15,622 bases of DNA, from positions 25,599-41,220 of the forward strand of contig DIHI01000127.1 of the NCBI GenBank assembly GCA_002420085.1, written 5' to 3'. Position 1 is the stretch's first letter. Every line of letters starts with the position of its first letter. The notes beneath the pieces were generated by a model. The model worked only from the letters and a program-made list of their open reading frames with translations. It did not search any database and had not been told where the DNA came from. The translations under genes and the position numbers were made by a program. This DNA comes from Lysobacterales bacterium UBA5700. Its GTDB lineage: Bacteria; Pseudomonadota; Gammaproteobacteria; Xanthomonadales; Xanthomonadaceae. Below, one piece after another: positions 6,046-14,735 of this stretch.

Positions 6046-7452
6046 TCAGATCAGCCCGGCTCGCCAGGGCCCGGTGATGGCGACCGTGAAGCCGGGGCTG
6101 TAGACATTGGCGAACAGCCACTTGCCATCCGGAGAAAAACAACTGCCGGCCCATTCGGCGCCCCGATAATCGCCGCTGAAACCGAACTGACCATCGAGCC
6201 GGACATTGTTGCGAGCAAACTCGAACAGGCCACCCTCGGCGGTCAGCCCGTACAGTCGCTGCCGACCGAGCTTGCTGTCCTGACAGATCACCATGCCGCC
6301 GCGCGGACTGAACACGATGTTGTCGGGATAATCGAGCACGGCCGAATCCGGGGATTCGAATATCAGCGCCAGACGCTGCTCCGTCGGGTAATAAGCCCAG
6401 ACCTGGCCGGCACGTGCGGCACCGCCACTGGTCGAGGTGAAATAGATCGCCCCGTCGCGCTCGATGCAGCCTTCCAGCCGAGCGAAGCGGCTGGCACCGG
6501 CGGCCATGCCCTGCTCCGCCACGCCACCCGGCCGGCCATGGCGATCGATGCCCCGGTCCGGATCAGCGATATCGACCCACTCGACTGGATAACGCTGTCC
6601 CGGTGCCTGGCCACCGGTCAGATCAGGCTGTCCCGGCACCCGCAGCATCTGCAAACGACCGCCGTCGGCCAGCCGCCCGGCGCGCTTGGGCAGGAAACGG
6701 TAGAAACCGGAAACTGCACCGTCATGGTCTTCGGTCAGATAGACGATCTCGCCCTTGCCGTCTAACGCCGCCGCTTCGTGCTTGAATCGGCCCATCTCGG
6801 GAATCGGTCGAGCATCGGACAGACCGTCGGCCGGCACCTCGAAGACATAACCATGCGCACGATCGAGTTGGGCACGCCGGGACTTCAGGCGGACCGGACC
6901 CGGGTCACCCGCGAACTCCTCGCAACTCAGCCAACTGCCCCAGGGCGTCACACCACCGGCGCAATTCTGGAGCGTGCCGGACAGCGATGGCCAGGCATCC
7001 AGCATCCGACCCTCGGCACTGTCGAAGCGCAGGGTCACCGTGCCACCGGAACAGACCGGATCGTAGGTCGCCTCCGGCGGCGCGAAACTGCCGTCCAGGC
7101 TGACCTGTTCGTGGTTGCGGACCAGGGTCAGGATCGCCCCCTCGGCGCGAACCAGGCCCATGCCATCGTGGGCCGCCGGGCACGGCAGATCCCCGCGCAG
7201 CGCCTGCCCGGCCCAACCGAAGCTGCGGTAGACGAAGCCCTCGGGCAATTTCAGCAGCGGCAGGCCGGTTTCGAGATCGGCGACCGGCCGCAACGGACCA
7301 AACCCCGGATGTTTCGGTGCCGCCCCGGCGGTGCCGGCCATCGCCAGCAGGCGCGCCGATCCTGCCATGCCGAGCCCGGCCGCCAGGGCCAACGAGCCAC
7401 CGGTCAGGAAGCGCCGTCGGGATGGATTGCCGTGCCGGGAACGATCGATCAT
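6046..7452 (-). CDS. Tat-exported PhoX/DUF839-family phosphatase-like protein
   Basis: 468 aa from ATG 7450-7452, with GAGG 6 nt upstream; the ATG overlaps the TGA of the TMEM43-like gene (ATGA), which fixes the start. The N-terminus has a twin-arginine signal, SRRRFLTGG (11-19), followed by an Ala/Gly-rich hydrophobic stretch, so export folded with its metals is expected. Family signatures are LPEGFVYRSFG (69-79), RNHEQV (112-117), NCAGGVTPWGSWLSCEE (163-179), GRFKHEA (221-227) and TEDHDG (240-245), consistent with the beta-propeller of PhoX-type Ca/Fe-dependent phosphatases. At 468 aa it is shorter than the classic pseudomonad PhoX and belongs with the compact DUF839 members, so true phosphomonoesterase activity is likely but not certain. 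No Pho-box could be assigned. It is the last gene of the MBL-TMEM43-PhoX unit. Confidence 0.88.
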   Translation of the reverse strand: MIDRSRHGNPSRRRFLTGGSLALAAGLGMAGSARLLAMAGTAGAAPKHPGFGPLRPVADLETGLPLLKLPEGFVYRSFGWAGQALRGDLPCPAAHDGMGLVRAEGAILTLVRNHEQVSLDGSFAPPEATYDPVCSGGTVTLRFDSAEGRMLDAWPSLSGTLQNCAGGVTPWGSWLSCEEFAGDPGPVRLKSRRAQLDRAHGYVFEVPADGLSDARPIPEMGRFKHEAAALDGKGEIVYLTEDHDGAVSGFYRFLPKRAGRLADGGRLQMLRVPGQPDLTGGQAPGQRYPVEWVDIADPDRGIDRHGRPGGVAEQGMAAGASRFARLEGCIERDGAIYFTSTSGGAARAGQVWAYYPTEQRLALIFESPDSAVLDYPDNIVFSPRGGMVICQDSKLGRQRLYGLTAEGGLFEFARNNVRLDGQFGFSGDYRGAEWAGSCFSPDGKWLFANVYSPGFTVAITGPWRAGLI

Positions 7453-8249
7453 GGTTGCCTCGAACGACGAATGATCAGGGCTGTCATGACCAGCAGCACG
7501 GCCGCAGTCGCCGCCGCCACCAGCCAAACCAGGATATCGGCCCATCGGCTCCGGCCTCCAGCCGGTTCGGCGATTTCGGCGGGAGCACTCGGAACCCGGA
7601 CCATGGCAAGGTCGGCATCGGCCGGGCGAAACCCCGCGCCAACGGAAACGACCGGGGCGCTCACCGGTCCACCCGGAAGCGCCGACCAGCGCACCCGAAG
7701 ATCACCGATCTGCGGTTGGCTCGGGTCATCGCTGGTGATCAGGCCGACCTCATCGGGGACGAACAGCAGGGCCAGGTTCGGTGGCAGGGCCGTCGGATCG
7801 GGCGACAGCGGCTGCCAGCCGCCCAGTTCGCGCCACAACGAGTCCGGCGCCACCGGCCGACCACCCAGGCGGGCGGTCGGCGCGAACCAGCGCTCCGATG
7901 TGAATGGCAGCAGGCCGGGATTGCGATGGTCGTCGGCCTCGGCGAAAACGGCAGAGTCGATCGCCTGCTCGGACCAGACCGCCTGATAGCGCGCCGCGCC
8001 ATCCGGCTCGATCGACTCCTGCCATTGCAGCATCTCGACCCTACGCTCCAGACCCAGTGCCGGGGCAGCGACACCGAAGACCGGATCCTCGACCACCCCC
8101 TCCGGGGTGAGCACCGCGACCACCACCGCATCATCGATCCGCGCGCCCGGATCCGGCAGCCGGGGCTGACCGGCAAGTCCACCCGAACCAGCGGCCAAGG
8201 CCAGCAGGATCAGCATGGCCCGCGCCAGCAGACGCAGCGCGGCCGTCAC
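7449..8249 (-). CDS. Short TMEM43-like membrane protein
   Basis: 266 aa from GTG 8247-8249; this start overlaps the TGA of the MBL gene (GTGA), and the stop overlaps the ATG of the PhoX-like gene. An in-frame ATG at 8216 would shorten the signal sequence and is less likely. Residues 1-26 form a signal peptide or anchor. The body carries features typical of the TMEM43/LUMA (DUF1625) family: DPVFGV (55-60), [10 protein letters not shown] (69-78), YQAVWSEQ (88-95), NPGLLPF (110-116), [12 protein letters not shown] (137-148), and [13 protein letters not shown] (164-176). A single C-terminal transmembrane helix (about 237-260) ends in RRSRQP. TMEM43 proteins normally carry several C-terminal membrane helices and are longer (about 350-400 aa), so this is a reduced version. 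The topology implies a periplasmic domain. Function of bacterial members is unknown. Confidence 0.78.
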   Translation of the reverse strand: MTAALRLLARAMLILLALAAGSGGLAGQPRLPDPGARIDDAVVVAVLTPEGVVEDPVFGVAAPALGLERRVEMLQWQESIEPDGAARYQAVWSEQAIDSAVFAEADDHRNPGLLPFTSERWFAPTARLGGRPVAPDSLWRELGGWQPLSPDPTALPPNLALLFVPDEVGLITSDDPSQPQIGDLRVRWSALPGGPVSAPVVSVGAGFRPADADLAMVRVPSAPAEIAEPAGGRSRWADILVWLVAAATAAVLLVMTALIIRRSRQP

Positions 8250-9133
8250 TGGCCGAGTACCCGCGCCTGCAACTCGGCGACCTCGTGATCGACCGAGAAC
8301 CGCCCGCCCTCGCGTCGAATCCGCGCCAGCGCACAGCCGGGGTCATGGGTGAAGAAGGCATGGACCTCGCGCTCGGCCATGTCATCGAGCACGGCCCGCT
8401 TTTCATCGATCAGCCGTTCGGGGAAGCGGTCATAGCCCATGGTCACCGGCAAGTGAACCCAAGGCCGTCCCGGAATCAGATCGGCACAGAACAGCAAACC
8501 GCCGCGATCAACCCCGTTGCCGTCGGTCGAGCCACGAATCTCGGCCAGCATCAGCCCCGGCGTATGGCCCTCGCTGAAATGGAAGCGCACCGATTCGCCG
8601 AGGGTCTGGCTGTACGGACCATCCACCCGCTCGACCCGGCCGCTGGCTTCCAGCAGGGGAATCAGTTCCGGAATGAAGCTGGCGCGGTCGCGCGGATGCG
8701 GCGACTTGGCCCGCTCCCAGGCATCAGCACTGATCAGGAACCGAGCGTTGGGAAACAGCAACCGGGGCGACTCGCCCTCGGCCCAGGCCGCCAGCAAGCC
8801 GCCAGCATGGTCGAAATGCAGATGACTGAGCACGACCACATCGATGTCATCATGCTCGAAACCGGCTTCGCGCAGTGAATCGAGCAGGACGTGACACTCC
8901 TCCACGATGCCGTAGCGCGAGCGCAACCGGGGCTCGAAGAATGCCCCGATGCCGGTCTCGAACAGAACCGTCCGACCGGCCAGCGGACTGGCCAGCAACG
9001 CCCGACAGGCCAGCGGAATGCGATTTTCGTCATCGGGCGGCAGCCATTTTTCCCACATCGCCTTCGGCACATTGCCGAACATCGCGCCGCCATCGAGCTT
9101 CTGCGAATTGCCGAGTATCGACCAGAGTTTCAT
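8246..9133 (-). CDS. MBL-fold metallo-hydrolase
   Basis: 295 aa from ATG 9131-9133 ([16 protein letters not shown]). GGAG lies 12 nt upstream, which is long; a TTG at 9139 sits 6 nt from the same GGAG and could be the real start, adding two residues. HLHFDHAGG (104-112) is the metallo-beta-lactamase zinc motif; further ligands are likely H190 (EGHTPG), D218 (CADL) and H263 (THDP), all in the expected order, so a dinuclear active site looks intact. No signal peptide is present, so it is cytoplasmic. The family includes quorum-quenching lactonases and many other hydrolases; the substrate cannot be inferred. It is the first gene of an overlapping unit with the TMEM43-like and PhoX-like genes, 63 bp after ggt on the same strand. 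Confidence 0.88.
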   Translation of the reverse strand: MKLWSILGNSQKLDGGAMFGNVPKAMWEKWLPPDDENRIPLACRALLASPLAGRTVLFETGIGAFFEPRLRSRYGIVEECHVLLDSLREAGFEHDDIDVVVLSHLHFDHAGGLLAAWAEGESPRLLFPNARFLISADAWERAKSPHPRDRASFIPELIPLLEASGRVERVDGPYSQTLGESVRFHFSEGHTPGLMLAEIRGSTDGNGVDRGGLLFCADLIPGRPWVHLPVTMGYDRFPERLIDEKRAVLDDMAEREVHAFFTHDPGCALARIRREGGRFSVDHEVAELQARVLGQ

Positions 9134-9180
9134 TGTCAACAGGATCTCCGACCGGACCACCCCGGCCAATCAGACGACGA

Positions 9181-9192
9181 CGCCGATCGGCG
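9181..9192 (-). terminator. Palindrome after ggt, weak terminator candidate
   Basis: CGCCGATCGGCG is a perfect 12-bp palindrome starting 4 nt past the ggt stop codon. On the minus strand it is followed by TCGTCGTCTGATT, a poor U-tract, so termination may be partial and the downstream MBL gene may be co-transcribed with ggt. Confidence 0.3.
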
Positions 9193-9196
9193 CCCC

Positions 9197-10948
9197 TCAA
9201 CGGTAGATCGCCTCCTTGCCGGCGGTGCTGGTTTCGGAACCCAGCCCACCCTTGCCGACGCCCTTCCAGCGCGAATCGCTGCCGGCCTCGACCGCACCGG
9301 TGCGCGTATTCCAGGTCACCACCTGCATGTTGCCCCAGGTCCGGTCGAGCACCTTGACGACATGGCCGCGCGCATGCAGTGCGGCAATCGTCTGGTCATC
9401 GAGGGCGCCCGGCTCGGCGGAAATCTCGTCGGGCAGGTACTGGTGATGATAGCGCGGCAGATCGGCCACCGATTGCGCGGAACCGCCCTGCATCAACTCG
9501 ACCAGGCCGAGCAGCACCATGGTGATGATCCGGCTGCCACCCGGTGTACCGATGGCGGCGATGCGTTCACTGCCGATCAGCAAGGTCGGCGTCATCGACG
9601 ACAGCGGACGACGTCCTGGCGCGATCGCATTGGCATCCTCGCCGATCAAACCGAAGGCATTGGGCACACCGGCCTTCACCGAGAAGTCGTCCATCTCGTT
9701 GTTGAGCAGGAAACCGGTGCCCGGCACGGCAAACGCACTGCCATAGGGCAGGTTGACGGTCTGGGTCACGGCAGCGACATTGCCCTCGGTGTCGATCACC
9801 GAGAAATGGGTGGTATCGGGGCGTTCGCGGTGCAGACCGACCCCCGGCAGCAGCGCGCTCGGCGTCGCCCGGCCAGGATCGATCGAGGCGCGCAGACCGG
9901 CCGCATAGGCCGGATGCATCAGGGTTGCCAACGGCATGGCGACGTGATCGGGATCGCCGAGGTAGATCGAGCGATCACGGTAGGCCCGACGCATCGCCTC
10001 GACCGTGAGGTGGACCCGATCGACCGGCGCCGCCTGGCGATACTCGTAGCCATCGAGCACATTCAGCATCTGTGCCAGCGCCACGCCACCCGACGACGAG
10101 GGCGGCGCGGTGATGATCTCGAAGCCATCATGGAGCAGGCGAATCGGCTCGCGTTCGACCACCGCATACTCGGCCAGATCCTCGATTGCCCAGATGCCAC
10201 CACCCGCACGCACGCCCTCGACCAGCCGTGCGGCGAATTCGCCGCGATAGAACGACTCGGCACCGTCGCGGGCCAGGCGTTCGAGCACCCTGGCATAGTC
10301 GGGATTGCGCATCCGGGTGCCGATCGCGGGCGGCTTGCCGGCACGCAGGAACAAGGCCGCAGCGGCCGGACTGCGCGCGATCGCCTCGGCCCGGAAACCG
10401 AGCATGGCGTGATTCTTGGCGCCGAACTGCCAGCCGCTGCGGGCCAATCGAATGGCCGGTGCCAGCGACTCGCGCAACGGCAATCGACCATAGCGCTCGG
10501 CAACATGCACCAGGGCCGCCGGCAGGCCAGGAATCGCCGCCGCCGTGGCACCATCGACCGCCTTGCTGCGATCGGCATTGCCATCGGCATCGAGATACAT
10601 GTCGCGACTCGCCGCGCCGGGCGCCCGTTCCCGGGCATCGACGAAGACCACCCGACCATCGGCCGAACGCAGCAGGAAGTAGCCGCCACCGCCCAGGCCC
10701 GAGCTTTCCGGCTCGACCAGGCCGAGCGTGGCACTGACGGCAACCGCAGCATCGAAGGCATTGCCGCCGGCAGCCATCACCTCCAGACCGGCATCGGTCG
10801 CGTAGCCATTGGCGCTCGCGACAGCGGCCTGACGCGGCAGCACCGGCGCCGAGGCATCGCTGCGGGCCTGCACCTGGGTCGCCAGCAGCAGTGATGCAGC
10901 GACGACGACAACCGACCACAGGCGGTCGGGGAATCGCAACGATCTCAT
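9197..10948 (-). CDS. ggt: Gamma-glutamyltransferase (periplasmic)
   Basis: 583 aa from ATG 10946-10948, which has GAGGA 6 nt upstream and overlaps the ferredoxin TGA (ATGA). The N-terminus MRSLRFPDRLW plus a hydrophobic stretch ending VQA (about residue 27) is a Sec signal peptide. The enzyme cleaves the gamma-glutamyl bond of glutathione and transfers the glutamyl group to water or amino acids; the precursor self-cleaves before the catalytic Thr. Here DTTHFS places that Thr at residue 379, opening the small subunit. Other hallmarks: SSGLGGGG (82-89), VDARERAP (103-110, R106 equivalent to the E. coli glutamate-binding Arg), YLGDPD (329-334), NNEMDDFS (416-423), PLSSMTP (448-454) and GTPGGSRIIT (467-476). 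Length matches the family. All key residues seem present, so an active enzyme is expected. Confidence 0.95.
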   Translation of the reverse strand: MRSLRFPDRLWSVVVVAASLLLATQVQARSDASAPVLPRQAAVASANGYATDAGLEVMAAGGNAFDAAVAVSATLGLVEPESSGLGGGGYFLLRSADGRVVFVDARERAPGAASRDMYLDADGNADRSKAVDGATAAAIPGLPAALVHVAERYGRLPLRESLAPAIRLARSGWQFGAKNHAMLGFRAEAIARSPAAAALFLRAGKPPAIGTRMRNPDYARVLERLARDGAESFYRGEFAARLVEGVRAGGGIWAIEDLAEYAVVEREPIRLLHDGFEIITAPPSSSGGVALAQMLNVLDGYEYRQAAPVDRVHLTVEAMRRAYRDRSIYLGDPDHVAMPLATLMHPAYAAGLRASIDPGRATPSALLPGVGLHRERPDTTHFSVIDTEGNVAAVTQTVNLPYGSAFAVPGTGFLLNNEMDDFSVKAGVPNAFGLIGEDANAIAPGRRPLSSMTPTLLIGSERIAAIGTPGGSRIITMVLLGLVELMQGGSAQSVADLPRYHHQYLPDEISAEPGALDDQTIAALHARGHVVKVLDRTWGNMQVVTWNTRTGAVEAGSDSRWKGVGKGGLGSETSTAGKEAIYR

Positions 10949-11202
10949 TTCACATCCTCGGTCGAAAGCGCGTGGAACTTCGCCAGCAAATGCTCCGGCG
11001 TCTCGGCATGGGCCGGATCCAACTCGATGCACTCGACCGGACAGACCGCGACGCATTGCGGTTCATCGTAATGCCCCACGCACTCGGTGCAGCGGCGCGG
11101 TTCGATCACGTAGATGGTTTCACCCTGGGTGATCGCAGCATTCGGACAGACCGGCGCGCAGACATCACAATTGACGCAAAGGTCGTTGATCAGCAGGGCC
11201 AT
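10945..11202 (-). CDS. yfhL: YfhL-type 2[4Fe-4S] ferredoxin
   Basis: 85 aa from ATG 11200-11202. The start MALLIND matches the family N-terminus, and a longer frame to 11295 would read through a hairpin. Cluster I ligands are C9-x2-C12-x2-C15-x3-C19-P. Cluster II ligands are C38-x2-C41-x8-C50-x3-C54-P with the characteristic CTECVGHYDEPQC loop, followed by a helical tail DPAHAETPEHLLAKF. The extra residues in the second CxxC...C loop and the C-terminal helix are hallmarks of the Allochromatium-type low-potential ferredoxins to which E. coli YfhL belongs. It is a cytoplasmic electron carrier with an unknown partner here. Its stop codon overlaps the ggt start by 4 bp, implying translational coupling. 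The ribosome binding site is poor, and a strong hairpin lies 11 nt upstream of the ATG. Confidence 0.95.
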   Translation of the reverse strand: MALLINDLCVNCDVCAPVCPNAAITQGETIYVIEPRRCTECVGHYDEPQCVAVCPVECIELDPAHAETPEHLLAKFHALSTEDVK

Positions 11203-11213
11203 GCGGATGCCCG

Positions 11214-11245
11214 GCCGGTGGCGACGCCCCAGCGACGCCACCGGC
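11214..11245 (-). repeat. 10-bp-stem hairpin in ferredoxin leader
   Basis: GCCGGTGGCG at 11214-11223 and CGCCACCGGC at 11236-11245 are perfect inverted repeats with a 12-nt loop. It fills most of the 61-bp gap between the lipoprotein gene and the ferredoxin, ending 11 nt before the ferredoxin ATG. No U-tract follows. It may attenuate read-through from the lipoprotein gene, stabilise the 3' end of its mRNA, or limit ferredoxin translation. Confidence 0.6.
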
Positions 11246-11263
11246 AGTTCATGGAATACCGGC

Positions 11264-11779
11264 TCACTCGGTCGAGTGGAAGACCACGTTGGCACCGCTC
11301 GGCTCGACCGCCGCCCGGACGCGATCGAAATCAGCCGGCTTGCCGACGAACAGCACGCGGACGCCCTTCATCGAACCCTTCTCGGCAAAGTCGAACGCAT
11401 CATCGATCAGATCGGCCAGCTTGGCCGAATCCGGCGAACCGAAGGCCAGCAGATTGTCCGGCAGCACCCCGCGTGCGATGGCGCCGCCGACGTTATCGGC
11501 CTGGCGACGGAACACGTCGTCGAAGTTCTCGGTATCCGGCGCCGGCAGGAAATACATGAATGGCGGGTTCTTGATGCCTTCCATATTGCGCTTGACGACT
11601 TCGGTGAGGTAAGTGCGCCAAGCCATCGGGTCGGTCGTGGTCGGCACGACCATGGCGGCCTCGGCAGCGGCTGCGGCTGCCTTGGCTCGCTCGGCCTTGG
11701 CCTTCTCTTCCTTGTTCTCGCAAGCGGCCAGCCCGAGGGTCAGCACGCCGATCAGCATGGTGGCAAGCAACTTTTTCAT
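11264..11779 (-). CDS. Small lipoprotein of unknown function
   Basis: 171 aa from ATG 11777-11779, with AAGGGG 6 nt upstream; a longer in-frame reading has no such site. MKK, a hydrophobic stretch and the lipobox LAAC (C20) make a clear lipoprotein signal. The residue after the Cys is Glu, so outer-membrane sorting by Lol is likely. Residues 22-43 are a Lys/Glu/Ala-rich charged helix, probably a short coiled coil or spacer. The globular part (about 45-171) contains NPPFMYFLP (70-78), a DDVFRRQADNVGGAIARG helix and a C-terminal RVLFVGKPADFDRVRAAV that resembles a small alpha/beta fold. I do not recognise the family. It sits between coaD and the ferredoxin on the same strand and may share a transcript with the ferredoxin and ggt. 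Confidence 0.85.
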   Translation of the reverse strand: MKKLLATMLIGVLTLGLAACENKEEKAKAERAKAAAAAAEAAMVVPTTTDPMAWRTYLTEVVKRNMEGIKNPPFMYFLPAPDTENFDDVFRRQADNVGGAIARGVLPDNLLAFGSPDSAKLADLIDDAFDFAEKGSMKGVRVLFVGKPADFDRVRAAVEPSGANVVFHSTE

Positions 11780-11810
11780 GTCGTACCCCTTTTCCAAGTA
11801 ATCAGCCGAA

Positions 11811-11837
11811 ACGATACCCGTCCTGGGCAATTTTCAA
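11811..11837 (-). promoter_or_regulatory. Possible promoter of the lipoprotein gene
   Basis: On the minus strand TTGAAA (11832-11837) and TATCGT (11811-11816) are separated by 15 bp, shorter than the ideal 17. They lie 31 nt upstream of the start codon in a locally AT-rich patch of a GC-rich region. Confidence 0.3.
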
Positions 11838-11993
11838 GCCGTCGATCCAACGGATGCCCGGACTCGTTCGGACGCCGCGCAGCCATGCTGGACTGCCCCC
11901 GCACCCAACGAACCGATCACGGGCGCACTCGACTTGCAGCGCAGCCATCCATGACTGCGGCCATCGGACTGCCAACGGCAACCCGATCTTGAC

Positions 11994-12503
<510 letters not shown>

Positions 12504-12515
12504 TTAACAGGTTAA
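12504..12515 (-). promoter_or_regulatory. AT-rich palindrome upstream of coaD
   Basis: TTAAC-AG-GTTAA is a perfect inverted repeat with 5-bp arms ending 9 bp upstream of the coaD start, inside one of the few AT-rich patches of the window (12501-12530). A second imperfect repeat, ATGA-AAAA-TCAT, follows at 12514-12525. The area probably contains the coaD promoter and possibly an operator; no confident -35/-10 pair can be assigned. Confidence 0.35.
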
Positions 12516-12541
12516 TGAAAAATCATGCGGGCAAAACGTGC

Positions 12542-12609
12542 TGTCGAACCCGCATGTCGAACCCACCCGCCGGATCGTATCCGCCAGCACCGAGCCCACA
12601 CCGAGTCCA
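12542..12609. repeat. Short duplications in the rsmD-coaD spacer
   Basis: TGTCGAACCC occurs at 12542-12551 and 12555-12564, and CACCGAG[CT]CCA is repeated in tandem at 12588-12598 and 12599-12609. The 181-bp spacer (12495-12675) otherwise shows no gene. Confidence 0.45.
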
Positions 12610-12675
12610 CGCGCGACCCGCCTCCCCGAATCCGGCCTCGCACCGTCTGCGGGCACCGCCCATGTCGATCGATGG

Positions 12676-13311
12676 TCAGTCGCCGACCCGATACAGTGCA
12701 TAGCGAACCTGCCGGGTTCGCCCCTCCCGCCAGAGTCGCCAATCGGCGGGTACGGCGAGAGTGTGTCCAGTCGCCATCTCGGCGGGAGACTCGACGTAGA
12801 CCATGGCCGTCTCGGCCAGATGTTTGGGCAGGGCGGCGATCGTCTGCGGCAACAGACCGTCGGCGAACGGCGGGTCGAGGAACACCAGATCGAACCGATC
12901 CTCGCTCGCCGTATCCAGCCAGGTCAGGGCATCGGCCTGGATCACCCGCAGCCGATCCACACCCAGGCGTCTGGCCGTGTCATCGAGAGCCTGCGCCGTT
13001 TGCCGGTCGCGCTCCACCAGGGTCACCGCCGCCGCACCACGAGACATCGCCTCGAACCCGAGCGCCCCCACCCCGGCAAACAGATCAAGCACCCGTGAAC
13101 CGGGCAGGATCGGCTGCAACCAGTTGAACAGGGTTTCGCGAACTCGGTCGGAGGTCGGCCGCAGACCCGGACGATCGGGAACGGCGATCCGCGAACCACG
13201 CAATGAACCGGCGATGATCCGAACCTGTCCCGGCGGCCCGCCGGCACTGCCTGGAGGGTGCTGCAATCCGGCCCGAACTGACGACCTGGACGACGTGCGC
13301 GATTTCGGCAT
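12676..13311 (-). CDS. rsmD: 16S rRNA (guanine(966)-N2)-methyltransferase
   Basis: 211 aa from ATG 13309-13311. An upstream in-frame GTG at 13350 is possible, but neither start has a strong ribosome binding site. RsmD uses S-adenosylmethionine to methylate G966 of 16S rRNA during 30S assembly. VRIIAGSLRG (30-39) and RPTSDRVRETLFNWL (51-65) are the RsmD N-terminal signature. DLFAGVGALGFEA (76-88) is SAM-binding motif I, VERD (99-102) is motif II, and DPPF (146-149) is the catalytic motif typical of N2-guanine methyltransferases. The first 28 residues (Ser/Arg/Pro/Gly-rich) are a non-conserved extension. It is divergent from ftsY, as in E. coli, across a 139-bp shared promoter region. Confidence 0.94.
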   Translation of the reverse strand: MPKSRTSSRSSVRAGLQHPPGSAGGPPGQVRIIAGSLRGSRIAVPDRPGLRPTSDRVRETLFNWLQPILPGSRVLDLFAGVGALGFEAMSRGAAAVTLVERDRQTAQALDDTARRLGVDRLRVIQADALTWLDTASEDRFDLVFLDPPFADGLLPQTIAALPKHLAETAMVYVESPAEMATGHTLAVPADWRLWREGRTRQVRYALYRVGD

Positions 13312-13450
13312 GGCGGGCGCTGACTGCTGCTGATGGACGTTGACCAACACCGACCTCGATTCGACCTCGCCCCATGCAGAATCGGGGAGGACGACACGGT
13401 CTCGATGCTACCATGGGCATTGTCCCTCAGCCGCCTCCCCACACACCGAA

Positions 13451-14722
13451 ATGTTCGGTATTTTCAGCAAGAAAACCCGCCGCGACGCGCACACCCATCG
13501 GTCAGACCAGCCTGCCGACAGCAAGCAGACCGCCGACCAGCGCGAATCTGGCGCGCAGGCCGCAACCAACGGCAGCACCACGCCGACCGACACATCCGCT
13601 GCGCCTGGCAATGATGCACATCCGGACAGCCAGGCAGCATTGATCTGTCCTGCGTCACCGGACAGCGGGGCCGATGCAGTCATCGGCGAACCAGCCCGTC
13701 CTACCCCGATCCAGCCGCTCGCAGCCGATACAACAACCGCACCGCCACCTGCCCCGACGCAACCGCCAACCACGGTCAGCCAGGCAGATTCGGCGGCAGC
13801 CCGCGACCACACCCGATCCGGCTTCGGACTCGGCGCCCTGGCACGCGGCCTGGGCGCCCTGTTCGCCCGCAAACCCAGGCTCGACGAAACCCTGTTCGAC
13901 GATATCGAGACCGCCCTGCTCACCGCCGATGTCGGCATCGATGCCAGTTCGACCCTGATCGCCGGCCTGCGCAAGCGCCACGATCGCGGCGAATTCACCG
14001 ATGGCGATGGCCTGCTGCGCGCCCTGCGCGACGAACTGCTGGCCCTGCTCAACCCGGTTGCACGTCCGCTGGTGATCGACCCGAGCGCGGCACCCTTCGT
14101 CATTCTCACGATCGGCATCAATGGTGCCGGCAAGACCACCACCATCGGCAAGCTGGCACACCGCTTCAAGCGCCAGGGATACCACCCCATGCTGGCGGCC
14201 GGCGATACCTTTCGCGCCGCCGCCGTCGCCCAACTCAAGACCTGGGGCGAACGCAATGGCATCGCCGTGGTTGCCCAAACCGACGGAGCCGACCCGGCCG
14301 CCGTCACCTTCGATGCCCTGAAATCCGCGAAAGCACGCGGCAACGACATCCTGATTGCCGATACCGCCGGCCGACTGCACACCCAGGCCGGCCTGATGGC
14401 CGAGTTGGCCAAGGTCGGCCGCGTGCTCGGCAAGCTCGACCCGAGGGCACCGCACGAAGTGCTGATGGTGCTCGACGGCAGCATCGGCCAGAACGCAATC
14501 AACCAGGTTCGCGAGTTCAATCGCGCCATTCCGATCACCGGCCTGGTCATCACCAAACTCGACGGCACGGCCAAGGGTGGCGTGCTGCTGGCCCTGGCGC
14601 GGCAGTTCGCGATTCCGATCCGGTTCGTGGGCATGGGCGAGAAACTCGATGACCTGATCGAATTCGAGCCACGGGCATTCGTCGATGCCCTGCTGCCGGC
14701 CGCGCTCGGCGGCTCACCCTGA
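13451..14722 (+). CDS. ftsY: Signal recognition particle receptor FtsY
   Basis: 423 aa from ATG 13451 (MFGIFSKK, the usual FtsY N-terminus); the open frame extends to 13340 but that part overlaps the divergent promoter region. FtsY is the membrane-associated SRP GTPase that, with Ffh, delivers ribosomes making membrane proteins to the translocon. Residues 1-115 are a disordered A domain rich in Ala, Pro, Thr, Asp and His, less acidic than the E. coli one. LGALARGLGALFARK (127-141) is the lipid-binding amphipathic helix region, and the N domain follows. NG-domain motifs: GINGAGKTTTIGKLA (222-236, P-loop), DTFRAAAVAQL (252-262), DTAGR (304-308), TKLDGTAKGG (368-377) and GMGEKLDDL (394-402). VLDGSIGQNA replaces the commoner VLDATTGQNA. 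ftsE and ftsX do not follow; an AsmA-like gene starts 13 bp downstream. Confidence 0.96.
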   Translation: MFGIFSKKTRRDAHTHRSDQPADSKQTADQRESGAQAATNGSTTPTDTSAAPGNDAHPDSQAALICPASPDSGADAVIGEPARPTPIQPLAADTTTAPPPAPTQPPTTVSQADSAAARDHTRSGFGLGALARGLGALFARKPRLDETLFDDIETALLTADVGIDASSTLIAGLRKRHDRGEFTDGDGLLRALRDELLALLNPVARPLVIDPSAAPFVILTIGINGAGKTTTIGKLAHRFKRQGYHPMLAAGDTFRAAAVAQLKTWGERNGIAVVAQTDGADPAAVTFDALKSAKARGNDILIADTAGRLHTQAGLMAELAKVGRVLGKLDPRAPHEVLMVLDGSIGQNAINQVREFNRAIPITGLVITKLDGTAKGGVLLALARQFAIPIRFVGMGEKLDDLIEFEPRAFVDALLPAALGGSP

Positions 14723-14735
14723 GTCGATCGCCGCG

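Noticed and set aside
6035..6047. GAGCCGGCCGCTC palindrome at the end of the PhoX-like gene as a terminator
   Set aside because: It overlaps the stop codon, the stem is short and no T-run follows on either strand.
6778..7986. 402-codon plus-strand frame opposite the PhoX-like and TMEM43-like genes
   Set aside because: Both minus-strand genes have family motifs and coupled start/stop overlaps; the plus frame has none.
8891..10894. 667-codon plus-strand open frame opposite ggt and the MBL gene
   Set aside because: It is antisense to two genes with intact catalytic motifs, has low-complexity Arg/His/Gln composition and no family features; it is a GC-rich shadow.
13312..13450. Specific promoters in the rsmD/ftsY divergent region
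   Set aside because: Promoters must exist here, but the best hexamers (such as TTGACC at 13340) lack a matching partner at proper spacing.
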